A stretch of 64,000 bases of DNA from Verrucomicrobiota bacterium JB023 (GTDB lineage Bacteria; Verrucomicrobiota; Verrucomicrobiia; Verrucomicrobiales; Akkermansiaceae). The translations under genes and the position numbers were made by a program. Under the pieces are notes generated by a model that saw only the letters and a list, made by a program, of their open reading frames with translations, was not told the origin of the DNA and did not search any database. The DNA is taken from assembly GCA_030673895.1 (NCBI GenBank), contig JAUTCR010000059.1, positions 1 through 64,000 on the forward strand, given 5' to 3'. Positions 29,178 through 38,983 of this stretch are shown piece after piece. Every line of letters starts with the position of its first letter. Within the stretch, counting starts at the first letter, position 1.

Positions 29178-29813
29178 CTAAAAAGGCCAGAGGATGTTCC
29201 AGTTGGCGGCGACAATCCAGACGACCGAACTCGATAGAAGGAGACCGAAAAGGATCATGACCCCATCGCGGGCCATCAAGCCGAGAGATAGCAGCGCGAT
29301 CGTCCCCGCCGGAGCAGCCGCACCGAAGGGAACCAGTTCAAGGGGAATCATCGTCAAAGCCAGGATCCCCATCAGTGCGGAAATGATGCGGATACTCACC
29401 GGATTGGTCAGCCATGAGAGGCGTCGTGCCGACAGAGAATCGATGCGCTTGGTAAAGGGCCGCCCTTTTTCCTGCATTTTTTCAACTTTCTCCCGCGAGA
29501 CGGACAGCTTTTTGACCATATCAGGCACCCACGGATGGCTTCGACCAAAAATCATCTGGAAGGAGATCAACATGATGAGCAAACCGCAGACAGCAGGCAC
29601 TCCGGGAATTCCTGAGATGGGAGGGACCAGAGAGATGAGCGACGGCACGAGCAGCATGGGCCCGAAGCCCCGATGCTCAAATGATTCAACGAGATCGCCC
29701 ACGACCAGCTCATCCCCGTTGGCTTCGCTATCAAGGTCTTCCAAGGTGGATGTCAGTTCTTCAGGCATAAAGGAAAAGTCATTTCCCCTCTCCTTTCGCT
29801 CGAGGCGTTCCAA
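29178..29813 (-). CDS. ExoD-family membrane protein
   Basis: A 211-residue integral membrane protein of the ExoD (exopolysaccharide synthesis) family. Family features are FEHRGFGPMLLVPSLISLVPPISGIPGVPAVCGLLIMLISFQMIFGRSHPWVP in the N-terminal half, then KRIDSLSARRLSWLTN, then three hydrophobic segments (LMGILALTMIPLELVPFG, TIALLSLGLMARDGVMILFG, VVWIVAANW). ExoD was first linked to exopolysaccharide production and alkaline-pH tolerance; the biochemical role is unknown. Met16 is a possible alternative start. Confidence 0.9.
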   Translation of the reverse strand: MERLERKERGNDFSFMPEELTSTLEDLDSEANGDELVVGDLVESFEHRGFGPMLLVPSLISLVPPISGIPGVPAVCGLLIMLISFQMIFGRSHPWVPDMVKKLSVSREKVEKMQEKGRPFTKRIDSLSARRLSWLTNPVSIRIISALMGILALTMIPLELVPFGAAAPAGTIALLSLGLMARDGVMILFGLLLSSSVVWIVAANWNILWPF

Positions 29814-30008
29814 GCTGGACAGCCTACTTGCGATCAGCCAACTGCTTCACTTTGAGTTTTAGATAGATAACCGGAGCCTTCGGACGTTGGAGAGGCCATG
29901 CATTTTGCTGCTCATTTCACCGATCCGGCGTTGCAAAATGAGAGAGCCGGTCCTGCTTTGCCGAGCTTCCACTTGCAATGACTCTCCGCGCACCAAAGAG
30001 TCCGTTCC

Positions 30009-31604
30009 ATGCCTCGGTGGAAATCGACAACGACCTTAGCGGCCATCACACTCATTGCCTTGGCTCTATTGCTCGCCGTCGTCCCCTCCGGGCGTCCTCT
30101 GGCTCCGCCTCTCTTGGCTGGCGGGCTGCTCCTGCTCACGCGGTCAGCCGCTGGCTCCTTGTTCGGCGGCTCTCTGTTAGGAGCTCTTCTTGCTGCAGGA
30201 AGCTTCTGGCAAGCTCCCTCGGATTGGGTGACCCGGTATGCCTGGCCCTCGCTCACTTCGTCATGGCACGCCGCCGCAATGGGTTACACTCTCCTCCTGG
30301 CTGCCTTCGCTGCCGTGGTAGAGAGATCGGGCGCGATCTCGGCACTTCTCGCGCGGTGGACACGCTCGGCCACCAGCTCCTCCCGTTTCGAGACTTCGGT
30401 GGTTCTTCTCGGGCTGTTCTGCTTCTTCGATGGACTCGCCAATGCGCTGATGCTGGGGCGGGTGGGGCGGAAGCTTGCGGATCAATCAGGGGTCTCCCGC
30501 GAGAAGTTGGCTTATCTTGTCGACACCACGTCCTCGGCGGTAGCCTGCGTCGCCTTCATCTCCACTTGGTCCGTCGTTCAACTCTCCCTGATAGGCGAAG
30601 CTCTCTCGACAATGGATTCTCCTCCCGCAGCCTACCTCGTTTTCCTCCGCTCCATACCGCTCAATTTCTATTGCCTTCTCTCCCTTATCCTCGTCTTTCT
30701 CGCCGCGAAGTGGGGTTGGAATCCGCCTCCAATGGCTCGTGCGAAGCCGCTCTCAGCAAGCACTCACTCGACACCGGCCCGTCAAATCGCCAAGCCTTTG
30801 ACCCCCGCCTTGGGACCTCTTCTTGTCCTCCTCTTGTCGGTGCCTCTCTCGTTTTGGATTCTCGGCAATCCCGGCCGGATACTCCCCTCTTCCACTAAAG
30901 ACATCCAGCTGGCATTTTCGACCTCCAAAGGCCCGTGGGCGCTCATCCTCGCTGGCCTACTCTCGCTTTCCGGAGCCATCCTCTTCTACCCCGGAAGTCG
31001 ACGCGAAGTCTGGCCCGCCATTCTGGAAGGGATGCGCTCCATGCTGCCTGCCCTCCTCGTGCTGTTGATGGCTTGGACTCTTGGGGCGACCTTGGGGGAA
31101 CTCGGAACAGCCAAGACGCTGGCAACCCAGCTTGGCGATAACCTCGCCGCCCGGTGGCTGCCGGGTGCCACCTTCATCCTCGCTTGTCTCATCGCCTTCG
31201 CCACCGGCTCCTCTTGGGGGACGATGTCACTCTTGATTCCCATCGCGCTTGGGACCTTGCTCTCACTCGCTGCTAACCAGGATCTTCCCCCTGCTGAGCT
31301 GCAAGCCCTCCTGCCTGCCGTGACCGCAGCCGTCTTTGGAGGAGCGGTCTTTGGCGACCACGCCAGCCCCTTCAGTGACACCACCATCGTGAGCGCGATG
31401 GCTTGCGATGTCACCACCACGCGGCATGTCGCCACCCAGCTTCCCTACGCTCTGACCGCAGGAGGAATAGCGATCGCGGTCGGTTATCTGCCCACAGCAT
31501 TCGGCCTTTCAGGCTGGGCCAGTCTTTTACTCGCCACGGCCGTGCTCATCGTCATCGTGCGCTCCACCCGTCCACGCTGGGGAACGGGTGAAGCCGCTTT
31601 GTGA
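30009..31604 (+). CDS. NhaC-family Na+/H+ antiporter
   Basis: A 531-residue inner-membrane protein with about 12 hydrophobic segments. The family signature is AVFGDHASPFSDTTIVSAMACDVTTTRHVATQLPYA, together with FATGSSWGTMSLLIPIALG and FFDGLANALMLGRVGRKL. NhaC-type antiporters exchange Na+ (or malate/lactate in related members) for protons, which suits a marine or saline habitat. It is divergent from exoD and convergent with ppk2. Confidence 0.9.
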   Translation: MPRWKSTTTLAAITLIALALLLAVVPSGRPLAPPLLAGGLLLLTRSAAGSLFGGSLLGALLAAGSFWQAPSDWVTRYAWPSLTSSWHAAAMGYTLLLAAFAAVVERSGAISALLARWTRSATSSSRFETSVVLLGLFCFFDGLANALMLGRVGRKLADQSGVSREKLAYLVDTTSSAVACVAFISTWSVVQLSLIGEALSTMDSPPAAYLVFLRSIPLNFYCLLSLILVFLAAKWGWNPPPMARAKPLSASTHSTPARQIAKPLTPALGPLLVLLLSVPLSFWILGNPGRILPSSTKDIQLAFSTSKGPWALILAGLLSLSGAILFYPGSRREVWPAILEGMRSMLPALLVLLMAWTLGATLGELGTAKTLATQLGDNLAARWLPGATFILACLIAFATGSSWGTMSLLIPIALGTLLSLAANQDLPPAELQALLPAVTAAVFGGAVFGDHASPFSDTTIVSAMACDVTTTRHVATQLPYALTAGGIAIAVGYLPTAFGLSGWASLLLATAVLIVIVRSTRPRWGTGEAAL

Positions 31605-31628
31605 GAAAAATTTTGGTGAGCTCTCCGC

Positions 31629-32456
31629 TCAATCGTTGATGCGGACCTCCTCTGGATCCCATTCGTGGGGAGGGAACTTGAGGTCCAGCTTTTTCAAAGT
31701 CTCTACCATGATGCGCGCGACACAGAGGTTGCGGTACCACTTGCGGTTCGCCGGCACCACATACCAAGGCGCATAATCCGTGGACGTCTTTTCAATCACG
31801 TCCTCGTAAGTCTCCATGAAATCGTCCCATCGGGCGCGGTCCTTGAGATCATCCGGATTGAATTTCCAATGCTTGGCTGGGTTATCGAGACGCGCCTGCA
31901 ATCTTTCCCGCTGCTCATCCTTGGAGATGTGCAGGAAGATCTTCACAATCGTCGTTCCTTCTTCGGCTAACATCCGCTCGAAATCGATGACGTGCTGGTA
32001 GCGTTTTTTCCAAACCTTCTCAGGATAGATATCCTTAACCTTAACAGCAACGATATCTTCGTAATGACTTCTGTTAAAAATCGTGATATGTCCATTACGA
32101 GGCACCTCTTGGTGGATGCGCCAAAGGAAATCGTGCGCGAGTTCCTCTTCGCTCGGCTTCTTGAAGGCAACCACGTTCAGGCCCTGGGGATCGACACGTG
32201 AGAAAACGTGCTTGATGCATCCGTCCTTCCCTCCGGTGTCCATCGCTTGGATCACTACGAGAACGCGGTGCTTGTTTTGCGCATACAGCACTTTTTGCAA
32301 TCTCTGCAGCTCGTCCCGAAGGACATCGAAGGGCTGCCAAGAGTCCTCCTTATCGAGATCTTCCGCCAAGTGCTTCTCGCCTTGGTCGATGTCGTCGAGC
32401 TTTAACTTCTTCCCCTCGGGATGTCGGTAACGTGTTTCTGCTCCTCGTACAGGCAT
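31629..32456 (-). CDS. ppk2: PPK2-family polyphosphate kinase
   Basis: About 275 residues from Met 32456, which gives the family N-terminus MPVRGAETRYRHPEGKK; the frame extends to 32528 without a clear reason. The P-loop-like Walker A is VVIQAMDTGGKDGCIKHV and the lid/Walker B region is FNRSHYEDI. Later motifs include IFLHISKDEQRERLQAR, HWKFNPDDLKDRARWDDF and APWYVVPANRKWYRN. PPK2 enzymes transfer phosphate from polyphosphate to nucleotides. Sequence alone does not settle the choice of AMP, ADP or GDP acceptor. Confidence 0.93.
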   Translation of the reverse strand: MPVRGAETRYRHPEGKKLKLDDIDQGEKHLAEDLDKEDSWQPFDVLRDELQRLQKVLYAQNKHRVLVVIQAMDTGGKDGCIKHVFSRVDPQGLNVVAFKKPSEEELAHDFLWRIHQEVPRNGHITIFNRSHYEDIVAVKVKDIYPEKVWKKRYQHVIDFERMLAEEGTTIVKIFLHISKDEQRERLQARLDNPAKHWKFNPDDLKDRARWDDFMETYEDVIEKTSTDYAPWYVVPANRKWYRNLCVARIMVETLKKLDLKFPPHEWDPEEVRIND

Positions 32457-32583
32457 GTTAGATAGTCTCGCTCTCTTAGTGGGATAAGGCAAGCCACGAC
32501 TGAGCCCGACGCCGGATTTGCGCGACACAGTTCGATCCCATTTGTCTCTTTACAGAACCAAATGACCAGACTTCCAATTCCCT

Positions 32584-33198
32584 ATGGCTAAACCCAATCC
32601 CCCCCAGAAGGACCAGCGTCTCAGTGGTGCCCTGCGCAACTCCCTCTCCAAGTTCACCGGACGAGTCACCGTCAAGGATGAGAAAGAAGAAGCTCCCACT
32701 GCCCCACGACCTGCGGCACCGGCTCCGCGGCCTCCAGCCGCAGCCCCTCGCCAAGCTACTCCAGAGGCTCCTCATCGCCCGACTGCCACCCCCCCGTCCT
32801 CCCCGCCGAGTCAATCCTCCCGCCCCGCCAGCCCAAGCAAAACGCCACCTGCCAAACCCGCCCCGGCCTCTCCCCCATCAAACACCAACCGCATCGGCAA
32901 TGATGTCACGATCGAGGGCCAGCTCCGCTTCCGCGATCAGCTCAACGTCAACGGACGCATCAAGGGTGAAATCGAATCCGAAGGCACCCTCGTCATTGAG
33001 GGCGACGCCGTCATCGATGCCAACATCCGGGCCGCTTCCGTGATGGTGCAGGGCACCGTGACCGGCAACATCACCGCCCGGGACGAGATCCGGCTCGGTT
33101 CGACAGCCAAAGTCGTGGGCAATCTCACCACCGCCACCCTGCAGATGGAAGCAGGAGCCGTTTTCTCTGGCCAATCCAAGGTCGGAAAATCCTCTTAA
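32584..33198 (+). CDS. Bactofilin (polymer-forming cytoskeletal protein)
   Basis: A 204-residue bactofilin. The N-terminal 95 or so residues are a disordered Pro/Ala-rich tail. The C-terminal DUF583 right-handed beta-helix follows (about 96-204: NRIGNDVTIEGQLRFRDQL, NGRIKGEIES, VMVQGTVTGNITARDEIRLG). Bactofilins assemble nucleotide-free filaments that help to shape cells and place stalks or wall enzymes. It is divergent from ppk2 and has its own terminator. Confidence 0.95.
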   Translation: MAKPNPPQKDQRLSGALRNSLSKFTGRVTVKDEKEEAPTAPRPAAPAPRPPAAAPRQATPEAPHRPTATPPSSPPSQSSRPASPSKTPPAKPAPASPPSNTNRIGNDVTIEGQLRFRDQLNVNGRIKGEIESEGTLVIEGDAVIDANIRAASVMVQGTVTGNITARDEIRLGSTAKVVGNLTTATLQMEAGAVFSGQSKVGKSS

Positions 33199-33210
33199 GC
33201 AGGGATTTGG

Positions 33211-33247
33211 CTCCAGATCCCGCGAAAGAGGGACTGGAGGACTTTTT
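33211..33247 (+). terminator. Rho-independent terminator of the bactofilin gene
   Basis: CTCCAG-a-TCCC / GGGA-CTGGAG forms a 10-bp stem with one bulge and an 8-base loop, followed by GACTTTTT, 13 bases after the stop. Confidence 0.8.
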
Positions 33248-33290
33248 CTAGACGAATCAACGGCCGAGGGGCATTTTAGGAGAAGGCACC

Positions 33291-36158
33291 ATGCCCAGAT
33301 CCCTTATCCTCATTGCCCCGCTAGGCCTTTTGGCTGCCGTTGGTTTCTCGCTCCACCACACCAGCGAAGAGACTCCTTCTCCTCATCCGCGACCGTTCTC
33401 TGTCCCCTTAGCCGCCTGCTTTGCCCCCGGGACTCCCCAAGATTTGGTCGATGACTATGGCAATCCCAAGTCCACCAAGGACCTCAGCCCCTATTCACTT
33501 CTCTACCCGGAACTTTCGAAAGCACTCCAGCTGAGCTCCCGCTGGTCGACCACGGCGACAGATGGCTCCGGGCAAGGCACCCAAGGCAATCCCGTCACGG
33601 TAACTTGGAGCATCGTCGCTGATGGCACCAGCGCACCCGGCGATGGCACCATCTCCTTCGCTCCTAGCGATCTGCGCGCCCGCTTGGCAGAAATCTACGG
33701 AGGCAGCAGTAGCGGACCAGCCGAGGAGCAGCCCTGGTTCCCCATCTTCGCAGACGCCTTTGCCAACATTTCCACCGTCTCCGGTCTCACCCTCGTGTAT
33801 GAGCCCAATGATGACGGTGCGACGGTAACCAATGCCAATGCGGGCTCGCTAGGTGTCCGTGGTGATATCCGCATCACCGGCCGTCCCATTGACGGGGACT
33901 CCAGCACCCTCGCCTTCAATTACTACCCCAACTATGGGGACATGGTCATCGATACCGACGACTCCTACTTTGAGAACACGAGCAACAACTCCATCCGCCT
34001 CCGCAACGTCATCGAGCACGAGGTCGGCCACGGCTTGGGCTTGAATCACGTCTGTCCCATTGACGAGACCAAGCTGATGGAGCCCTTCGTGACGACGGAC
34101 TTCATCGGCGTTCAATTCGACGAGATCTATTCCCTGCAGCGGCAATACGGAGATATCTACGAAAGAACCAGTAGCGAAAAGAACAACGACACCTTCGCCA
34201 ACGCCACCCCGCTCTCCATCCCCATCGACAACTCGCTCTGGGAGCCCCCCCAATGGCTGAGCATCGATGACAACAACGATGTCGACTACTACGCAATTCC
34301 TCTGAACGCTGCCGGCCGCATCAGTGTCACCGTCACTCCTTCTCCCAATTCTTATCTTGAAGGCAGCCAGTCCGCGAATGGTGAATGCGAGGCGGGCACC
34401 CTCTTCGACGCGGCTAGCCGCCAAGACCTCGTCATCGGCATCTACGATCCTAGCTACAATCTCATCGAAGAAGTCGATGCCAATGGGATCGGACTGAGCG
34501 AGACCCTCTCGGCCAATCTAACGGCTGGGACAAATTACCTCAAAATCAGTGCGGATACGACGAACAATACGGCGCAGCTTTACAAGCTAAGCATCAATCT
34601 CGATGGAGAGGGGCCTTTACTTGAGCTCGTATCTGGCAACCTGTCCCAAGAACTTTTCAGCCAACAAAACGGTCTCGTCGATCCCTTGGAAACCGTCGTC
34701 TATGACTTCGTGGTCCAGAACGTCGGCGACCTGGCAGCCAATGACGTGCAGCTCTCCCTGGGCGAAGATCCCGCTCTCATTCCCCTTGATACCACCCGAT
34801 CGCTGGGAGACCTCGAGCCTGGCGAGTCGAGTTCATTTAGCCTCACCTTTGCCCTCGACGAGAGCTGCGGCTCCGAGGTAGCGCTGCAGCTCCTCGGGAC
34901 AGCGATCAATGCCAACCCAGTTAGCTTCTCGCTCGAGGTTCAGCTGGGTGAACCCTTCAATAACCTCCGGGAGGGCTTCGAGGACAGCGTGGACCTTCCT
35001 GCTGGCTGGCTATCGACCGTGGAGGAGGACGGCCTGGGATGGCTAATGGTGGATACCGAAGGTGACGGTGTGATTGATGCGATCAGAGCTGAAGATTCTG
35101 ATGTCAGTGGCTCGTCAGTCCTGACTTCCCCCGTCTTCGTGGCCCGGACATCCGAGTCTCAGCTCGTCTTCACGCACAACTACGATGTGGAGCGAGGGCG
35201 CGACGGCGGAGTGCTTGAGCTGTCGATCGATGGCGGAGATTGGGCCGACTGGCGAACAAGCGGAGGCACCTTCGATGAGAATGGCTACAACTCCGCCGTG
35301 CGTGGTGTCGAAAACCCCATCGGCACGCGGGCCGGATGGACCGGAGACTCTGGCGGTTCGGTCACGACCGTAGCGACCCTGCCAGAAGCTGCTATCGGGA
35401 AAAGCTGCCAACTCCGCTGGGTGCTTGGCAATGACCTCCGCAATGCCAATGAGGGATGGACCATCGAAGAAATCAACTTCACCGGAGAAGGGTGTGACGA
35501 GACGGGCCCCGTGGTCACCTTGAGCCCTCTGGATACCGAGGCTTCCGAGTTTCCCTTTGACGATTCCGCTTCCCTCCTCCTCTCAACTGTCCTCCCGGTC
35601 GCCGTCGATACTACCGTCGACCTCACCCTCAGTGGCTCCGCCGATCCACTACTCGACTACTCTGGTCTCTCGGATATTTTTATCCCCGCTTTCAGCTCCA
35701 GCGCCACTCTTGATATCCAGGCTCTGCCCGACACTCTCGTCGAAGGTGAAGAGGCTCTCACGGTCACCCTGGCCGGCTCGGAGTCCATTGAAATCACCAT
35801 CAACGATTCGCCCTACGCCATCTGGGCCGCAAGCCAATTGGGGGAGCTGCCCGCTGATCCCCTTGATGATCCTGATGCCGACTCCTTCGTCAATCTCATC
35901 GAATATGCCAACGGCACCGATCCCGTCTCCGCTGATTCAGTGCCCGCGCCCCTCGAGCTGACCTGGCTCGGGGAGTCCCTGCGGCTGGCCTTTCCCGTGG
36001 CCGCTCTTCCTGCCGACGTCGTGGTGCAACCGGAGTCCTCGTCCAATCTCGACGACTGGCATGATCACGAGGCAATTCAGGAGGACTCATTCTTTGAGTT
36101 CACCAATGACGACGCCCACCGCTTCTTCCGCCTTCGCTACGAGCTTGCCCAGCCCTGA
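33291..36158 (+). CDS. Large secreted matrixin-like (M10) metalloprotease
   Basis: A 955-residue exported protein with a signal peptide near residues 1-25. The protease domain (about 90-290) holds VIEHEVGHGLGLNH, a perfect HExxHxxGxxH zinc site. It is followed by TKLMEP, a plausible Met-turn, and a WSTTATDGSGQGTQGNP-type matrixin N-terminal strand. A pre-peptidase C-like beta-sandwich follows (about 300-450: NDTFANATPLSIPIDNS...DDNNDVDYYAIPLNAAGRISVTV). Several beta-sandwich and CalX-beta-like segments then lead to a C-terminal DPDADSFVNLIEYANGTDP stretch common in Verrucomicrobiota. It probably degrades extracellular protein. It has no PEP-CTERM tag, so it must be held or released another way. 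Confidence 0.87.
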   Translation: MPRSLILIAPLGLLAAVGFSLHHTSEETPSPHPRPFSVPLAACFAPGTPQDLVDDYGNPKSTKDLSPYSLLYPELSKALQLSSRWSTTATDGSGQGTQGNPVTVTWSIVADGTSAPGDGTISFAPSDLRARLAEIYGGSSSGPAEEQPWFPIFADAFANISTVSGLTLVYEPNDDGATVTNANAGSLGVRGDIRITGRPIDGDSSTLAFNYYPNYGDMVIDTDDSYFENTSNNSIRLRNVIEHEVGHGLGLNHVCPIDETKLMEPFVTTDFIGVQFDEIYSLQRQYGDIYERTSSEKNNDTFANATPLSIPIDNSLWEPPQWLSIDDNNDVDYYAIPLNAAGRISVTVTPSPNSYLEGSQSANGECEAGTLFDAASRQDLVIGIYDPSYNLIEEVDANGIGLSETLSANLTAGTNYLKISADTTNNTAQLYKLSINLDGEGPLLELVSGNLSQELFSQQNGLVDPLETVVYDFVVQNVGDLAANDVQLSLGEDPALIPLDTTRSLGDLEPGESSSFSLTFALDESCGSEVALQLLGTAINANPVSFSLEVQLGEPFNNLREGFEDSVDLPAGWLSTVEEDGLGWLMVDTEGDGVIDAIRAEDSDVSGSSVLTSPVFVARTSESQLVFTHNYDVERGRDGGVLELSIDGGDWADWRTSGGTFDENGYNSAVRGVENPIGTRAGWTGDSGGSVTTVATLPEAAIGKSCQLRWVLGNDLRNANEGWTIEEINFTGEGCDETGPVVTLSPLDTEASEFPFDDSASLLLSTVLPVAVDTTVDLTLSGSADPLLDYSGLSDIFIPAFSSSATLDIQALPDTLVEGEEALTVTLAGSESIEITINDSPYAIWAASQLGELPADPLDDPDADSFVNLIEYANGTDPVSADSVPAPLELTWLGESLRLAFPVAALPADVVVQPESSSNLDDWHDHEAIQEDSFFEFTNDDAHRFFRLRYELAQP

Positions 36159-36160
36159 GT

Positions 36161-36832
36161 CTAGGAGTCCTTACTTCCTCCGCTCAGCTTCCCCAGCAGC
36201 TTGGTCAATCCATCGTAGGCGGAGATGGCCTTCCGCTGATGGTTTTCACGCGCGGTGACCATAATGGCCCGGCAGCCCGTTTCACTCTTCGCAGGCAGAT
36301 GGAGAGTGCCAGGTTCGGCGCGGAGATAGTCGCCGGCCTGCAAGGTTCGTCCCGCCGTCGTCAGCTCACCGCTGACGAGGTAAACTTCCTCCGTCCCCTT
36401 GTGGGCATGCGGCAGAAAGGTAGCTCCCGGATCCGCCTCCAAGAGGATGAGAGCATGGCCAGCAGCGGGATCATCAGAGAGGGTCTTCAAGCGAATTTTT
36501 CCTCCGGGGAGAGATTGCCACTCCCCTTCATCATTTCCAATGAAGTGATAACCCTTGTTCACCTTGGGCTTCGCCTCTTCATCAATTTTCGCGAAGATCT
36601 TCTCCTTAAGCCCCGCAGGAGGCTCGACAGGCGGATGCATTGACGCGGTGATCGCGGCTGAGGCATCCTCAAATCCCTCGCTCGCGAGCAGGGCTTTCCC
36701 TAACGGGCATTCAAGGCAGTGCTCCATCCCGGCCGCATCCGCTCCATCAAGCGTGTGGGCCGCTTGGGCAGCGGTCAAGTTGGCGACGATATCTTTGGGG
36801 GAAGAATCTTCTGGCTCTTGGGTATTCATCAA
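36161..36832 (-). CDS. Cupin-containing anti-sigma factor (ChrR-like)
   Basis: A 223-residue protein 15 bases after an ECF sigma gene. The C-terminal half is a cupin: FLPHAHKGTEEVYLVSGELTTAGRTLQAGDYLRAEPGTLHLPA holds the HxHxxxxE and distant His ligands expected for bound metal. The N-terminal half is helical and has HCLECPLGKAL, a Cys pair that differs from the classical zinc-finger anti-sigma motif. ChrR holds its sigma factor inactive and releases it on singlet oxygen or peroxide stress; the same job is inferred here. Met2 (36829) is an alternative start. Confidence 0.83.
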   Translation of the reverse strand: MMNTQEPEDSSPKDIVANLTAAQAAHTLDGADAAGMEHCLECPLGKALLASEGFEDASAAITASMHPPVEPPAGLKEKIFAKIDEEAKPKVNKGYHFIGNDEGEWQSLPGGKIRLKTLSDDPAAGHALILLEADPGATFLPHAHKGTEEVYLVSGELTTAGRTLQAGDYLRAEPGTLHLPAKSETGCRAIMVTARENHQRKAISAYDGLTKLLGKLSGGSKDS

Positions 36833-36847
36833 AATAGTCCGGACGAT

Positions 36848-37486
36848 TTAACCTCCGGCATTGTCTTTCAGTAATAAACGAACGCGCTCCATGCCTCTTC
36901 GGATGCGTGATTTTATCGTACCCAACGGCTGATGTAAAAATTCTGAAATCTCGGTCTGGGTCAAACTGTGAAAATAAGCAAGCTCCAACACCCTTCTCAT
37001 GTCGTCAGGCAACGCTTTGAGAGCCTCGCGGACCTCCTCCGCCTGTTCGGAGGCGATGAGAGGTGAATCGGGCCTGGGCTCGGCATTCTCAATGAAATTC
37101 TCCTTCCCCGCATTCTCATGCAATTGCTCCCGCCGCTGGCGGGAACGCAGATGGTCGATGGCTTTATTGCGGGCAATGGTGATGAGCCAGGTCGTTGCCT
37201 TGCCCATCCCTTTGTCGTATTTCCCAGCCTTGCGCCAGATTGAGAGAAAGACCTCTTGAAGGACTTCTTCAGCTTCCGCACGGTTTTTGACAATCCCAAG
37301 AACGATGCCGAACAGTGCCGCCGAGAAGTCATCGTAGAGGAGCGAGAAAGATTCCCGACAACCGGTTCCTACGGCAGCCAATAGCGTTTCAGGGTTCTTT
37401 TCGGGGGTCATTAGCGTTGTTGCGGAACCGTCTTCTCTGGGGGCGAACTCTCCACCTGAAGCGAAGTCACCATGGATAAGCTCCAT
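36848..37486 (-). CDS. ECF-family RNA polymerase sigma factor
   Basis: About 212 residues from Met 37486; Met 37411 would give 187 residues with a more typical N-terminus, so the start is uncertain. Region 2 is CRESFSLLYDDFSAALFGIVLGIVKNRAEAEEVLQEVFLSIWRKAGKYD...KATTWLITIARNKAIDHLRSRQRR. Region 4 is LKALPDDMRRVLELAYFHSLTQTEISEFLHQPLGTIKSRIRRGMERVRLLL. It pairs with the downstream cupin anti-sigma factor, like the RpoE-ChrR (ECF11-like) systems. It lies 120 bases downstream of the TPR gene. Confidence 0.92.
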   Translation of the reverse strand: MELIHGDFASGGEFAPREDGSATTLMTPEKNPETLLAAVGTGCRESFSLLYDDFSAALFGIVLGIVKNRAEAEEVLQEVFLSIWRKAGKYDKGMGKATTWLITIARNKAIDHLRSRQRREQLHENAGKENFIENAEPRPDSPLIASEQAEEVREALKALPDDMRRVLELAYFHSLTQTEISEFLHQPLGTIKSRIRRGMERVRLLLKDNAGG

Positions 37487-37608
37487 ACGCGAGTCTTCGC
37501 ATGATGCAGACCAAAAAAAATCCCCTGAACACAGCAAATCGCTAGCTCAGAGGATCCAAGGCTCAAGCAAATCGCAAGATTGCTCTGGCGTTTTGCATCG
37601 CTAAAGAG

Positions 37609-38979
37609 TCACTCCATCTTTCCGCTGAGAATTTTTCTCGCCTTGGCTGCGAACTGTGGATGGAAGGCGGGATTGAAAGACAAGGCCTTCGCCAAGTGCT
37701 TTTTCCCCTGTGCCTCATGACCGGCTTCGAACTCAATCACCCCGATTCGGTAAAAGAGCATTGGGTCGGGGGTCTGATAAGCCATTGCCCGCTTCCCATG
37801 CAGTTGCGCGAACTTCAGGTTACCGGATTGATAGTAGCACCAGGCTAAGGCCATCTCTGAATGGATGTTAGGGAAGTTCTTCTGACACTTCTTGGCCTGC
37901 TCAAGGGCGAAATCCAACTGCTTCTCCCGATCAGCCAAAAATAGGGCAAGCTGGTGGGAGCCAAGCTCTTCATGACTATGCAGATGATCTCCGCCGTGGT
38001 GATGCACGCGATGCATCGTCAGCAGCTCCTCGGTCCGCCGTTCAGCCTCCTTGGTCTGCCCCAACATCTCATGCATCAGGACGAGGGACTCGAGAACTTC
38101 ATGATTCTTGACGATGTCATGCGCCTTCTTAAAGGAGGCCAATGCCTCCTCATACTTCTCCTCGCAGACGAGGAGACGCCCCTCGGCCAGCAACACATGG
38201 GGATTATCTGGAGCCAGCTTGAGAGCCTGCTCCACCTCCGAGCGGGCGGAGGGAAGCGCCCCTTCCTTCACATGCATTTCAGCGAGCTTGGCCCGGCACC
38301 AAGCCTCATTTTCAGGATAAGGACCACCGGCCTTAATCGCCCGATTCATGAAGACTCGCGCGGAAGGCCGATCACCGGTCAACCAGAGAAGATGAGCCGC
38401 TCGGCTAAAGGTGGAAAGATCCGCCTCGATATCCATTGCAGACTGGAAGTGAGCGAAGGCCTCATCGTAGCGACCGAGCTCGACAGCCCCGTCCCCCATC
38501 AGGTTGTAGGCATTTTTCAGTCGGGGATCGATTGCGAGAGCCTTCTCGCACCACTCTTTCCCCGCCGGGAAATCGTGATTCGAATTTGCCACCCAGCCCA
38601 TCCCCAAAAGAGCCTTGGGGTTCTCTTCCTCTAGGGCCAACGCGCGCCGATAGGCGGCTTCGGCTTCTGAGAAGTTATGGGAGGCAACGTTACGAGCCTC
38701 TTGCATGAGTCGGTCGCCCTCGCGGACCCACTCTTCCGCAGTGGTGAAGTTGGGTTGGGCTCTCTCCTCCTCTTTTATCGGCTCATGATGAGACGACGCC
38801 TCATGGGCGACAGCGCCCTGCACCATAAAGATCGAAATCAGATAGAAGATGATGGTGATGCTGAAAAAAATTAGACTCACCCCCCGGGAAAGAGGTCGGT
38901 ATTTGTCACCACTTTCAGGGTTCTCCCGTCTTGCAGGATCCGTCTTCGCTCCGCTCATTAGATTGAATCTGTTTTTCAT
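37609..38979 (-). CDS. Membrane-anchored TPR-repeat protein
   Basis: A 456-residue protein. After a positively charged N-terminus there is one hydrophobic segment (about residues 34-55, VSLIFFSITIIFYLISIFMV) that can act as a signal anchor. It is followed by at least seven TPR units (for example AEAAYRRALALEEENPKALLGMGWV, YDEAFAHFQSAMDIEADL and YEEALASFKKAHDIV). A His-rich stretch HRVHHHGGDHLHSHEELGSH (about 330-350) could bind metal. It probably scaffolds protein complexes on the outer face of the membrane. A large terminator-like hairpin ends six bases before its ATG. Confidence 0.87.
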   Translation of the reverse strand: MKNRFNLMSGAKTDPARRENPESGDKYRPLSRGVSLIFFSITIIFYLISIFMVQGAVAHEASSHHEPIKEEERAQPNFTTAEEWVREGDRLMQEARNVASHNFSEAEAAYRRALALEEENPKALLGMGWVANSNHDFPAGKEWCEKALAIDPRLKNAYNLMGDGAVELGRYDEAFAHFQSAMDIEADLSTFSRAAHLLWLTGDRPSARVFMNRAIKAGGPYPENEAWCRAKLAEMHVKEGALPSARSEVEQALKLAPDNPHVLLAEGRLLVCEEKYEEALASFKKAHDIVKNHEVLESLVLMHEMLGQTKEAERRTEELLTMHRVHHHGGDHLHSHEELGSHQLALFLADREKQLDFALEQAKKCQKNFPNIHSEMALAWCYYQSGNLKFAQLHGKRAMAYQTPDPMLFYRIGVIEFEAGHEAQGKKHLAKALSFNPAFHPQFAAKARKILSGKME

Positions 38980-38983
38980 CGTT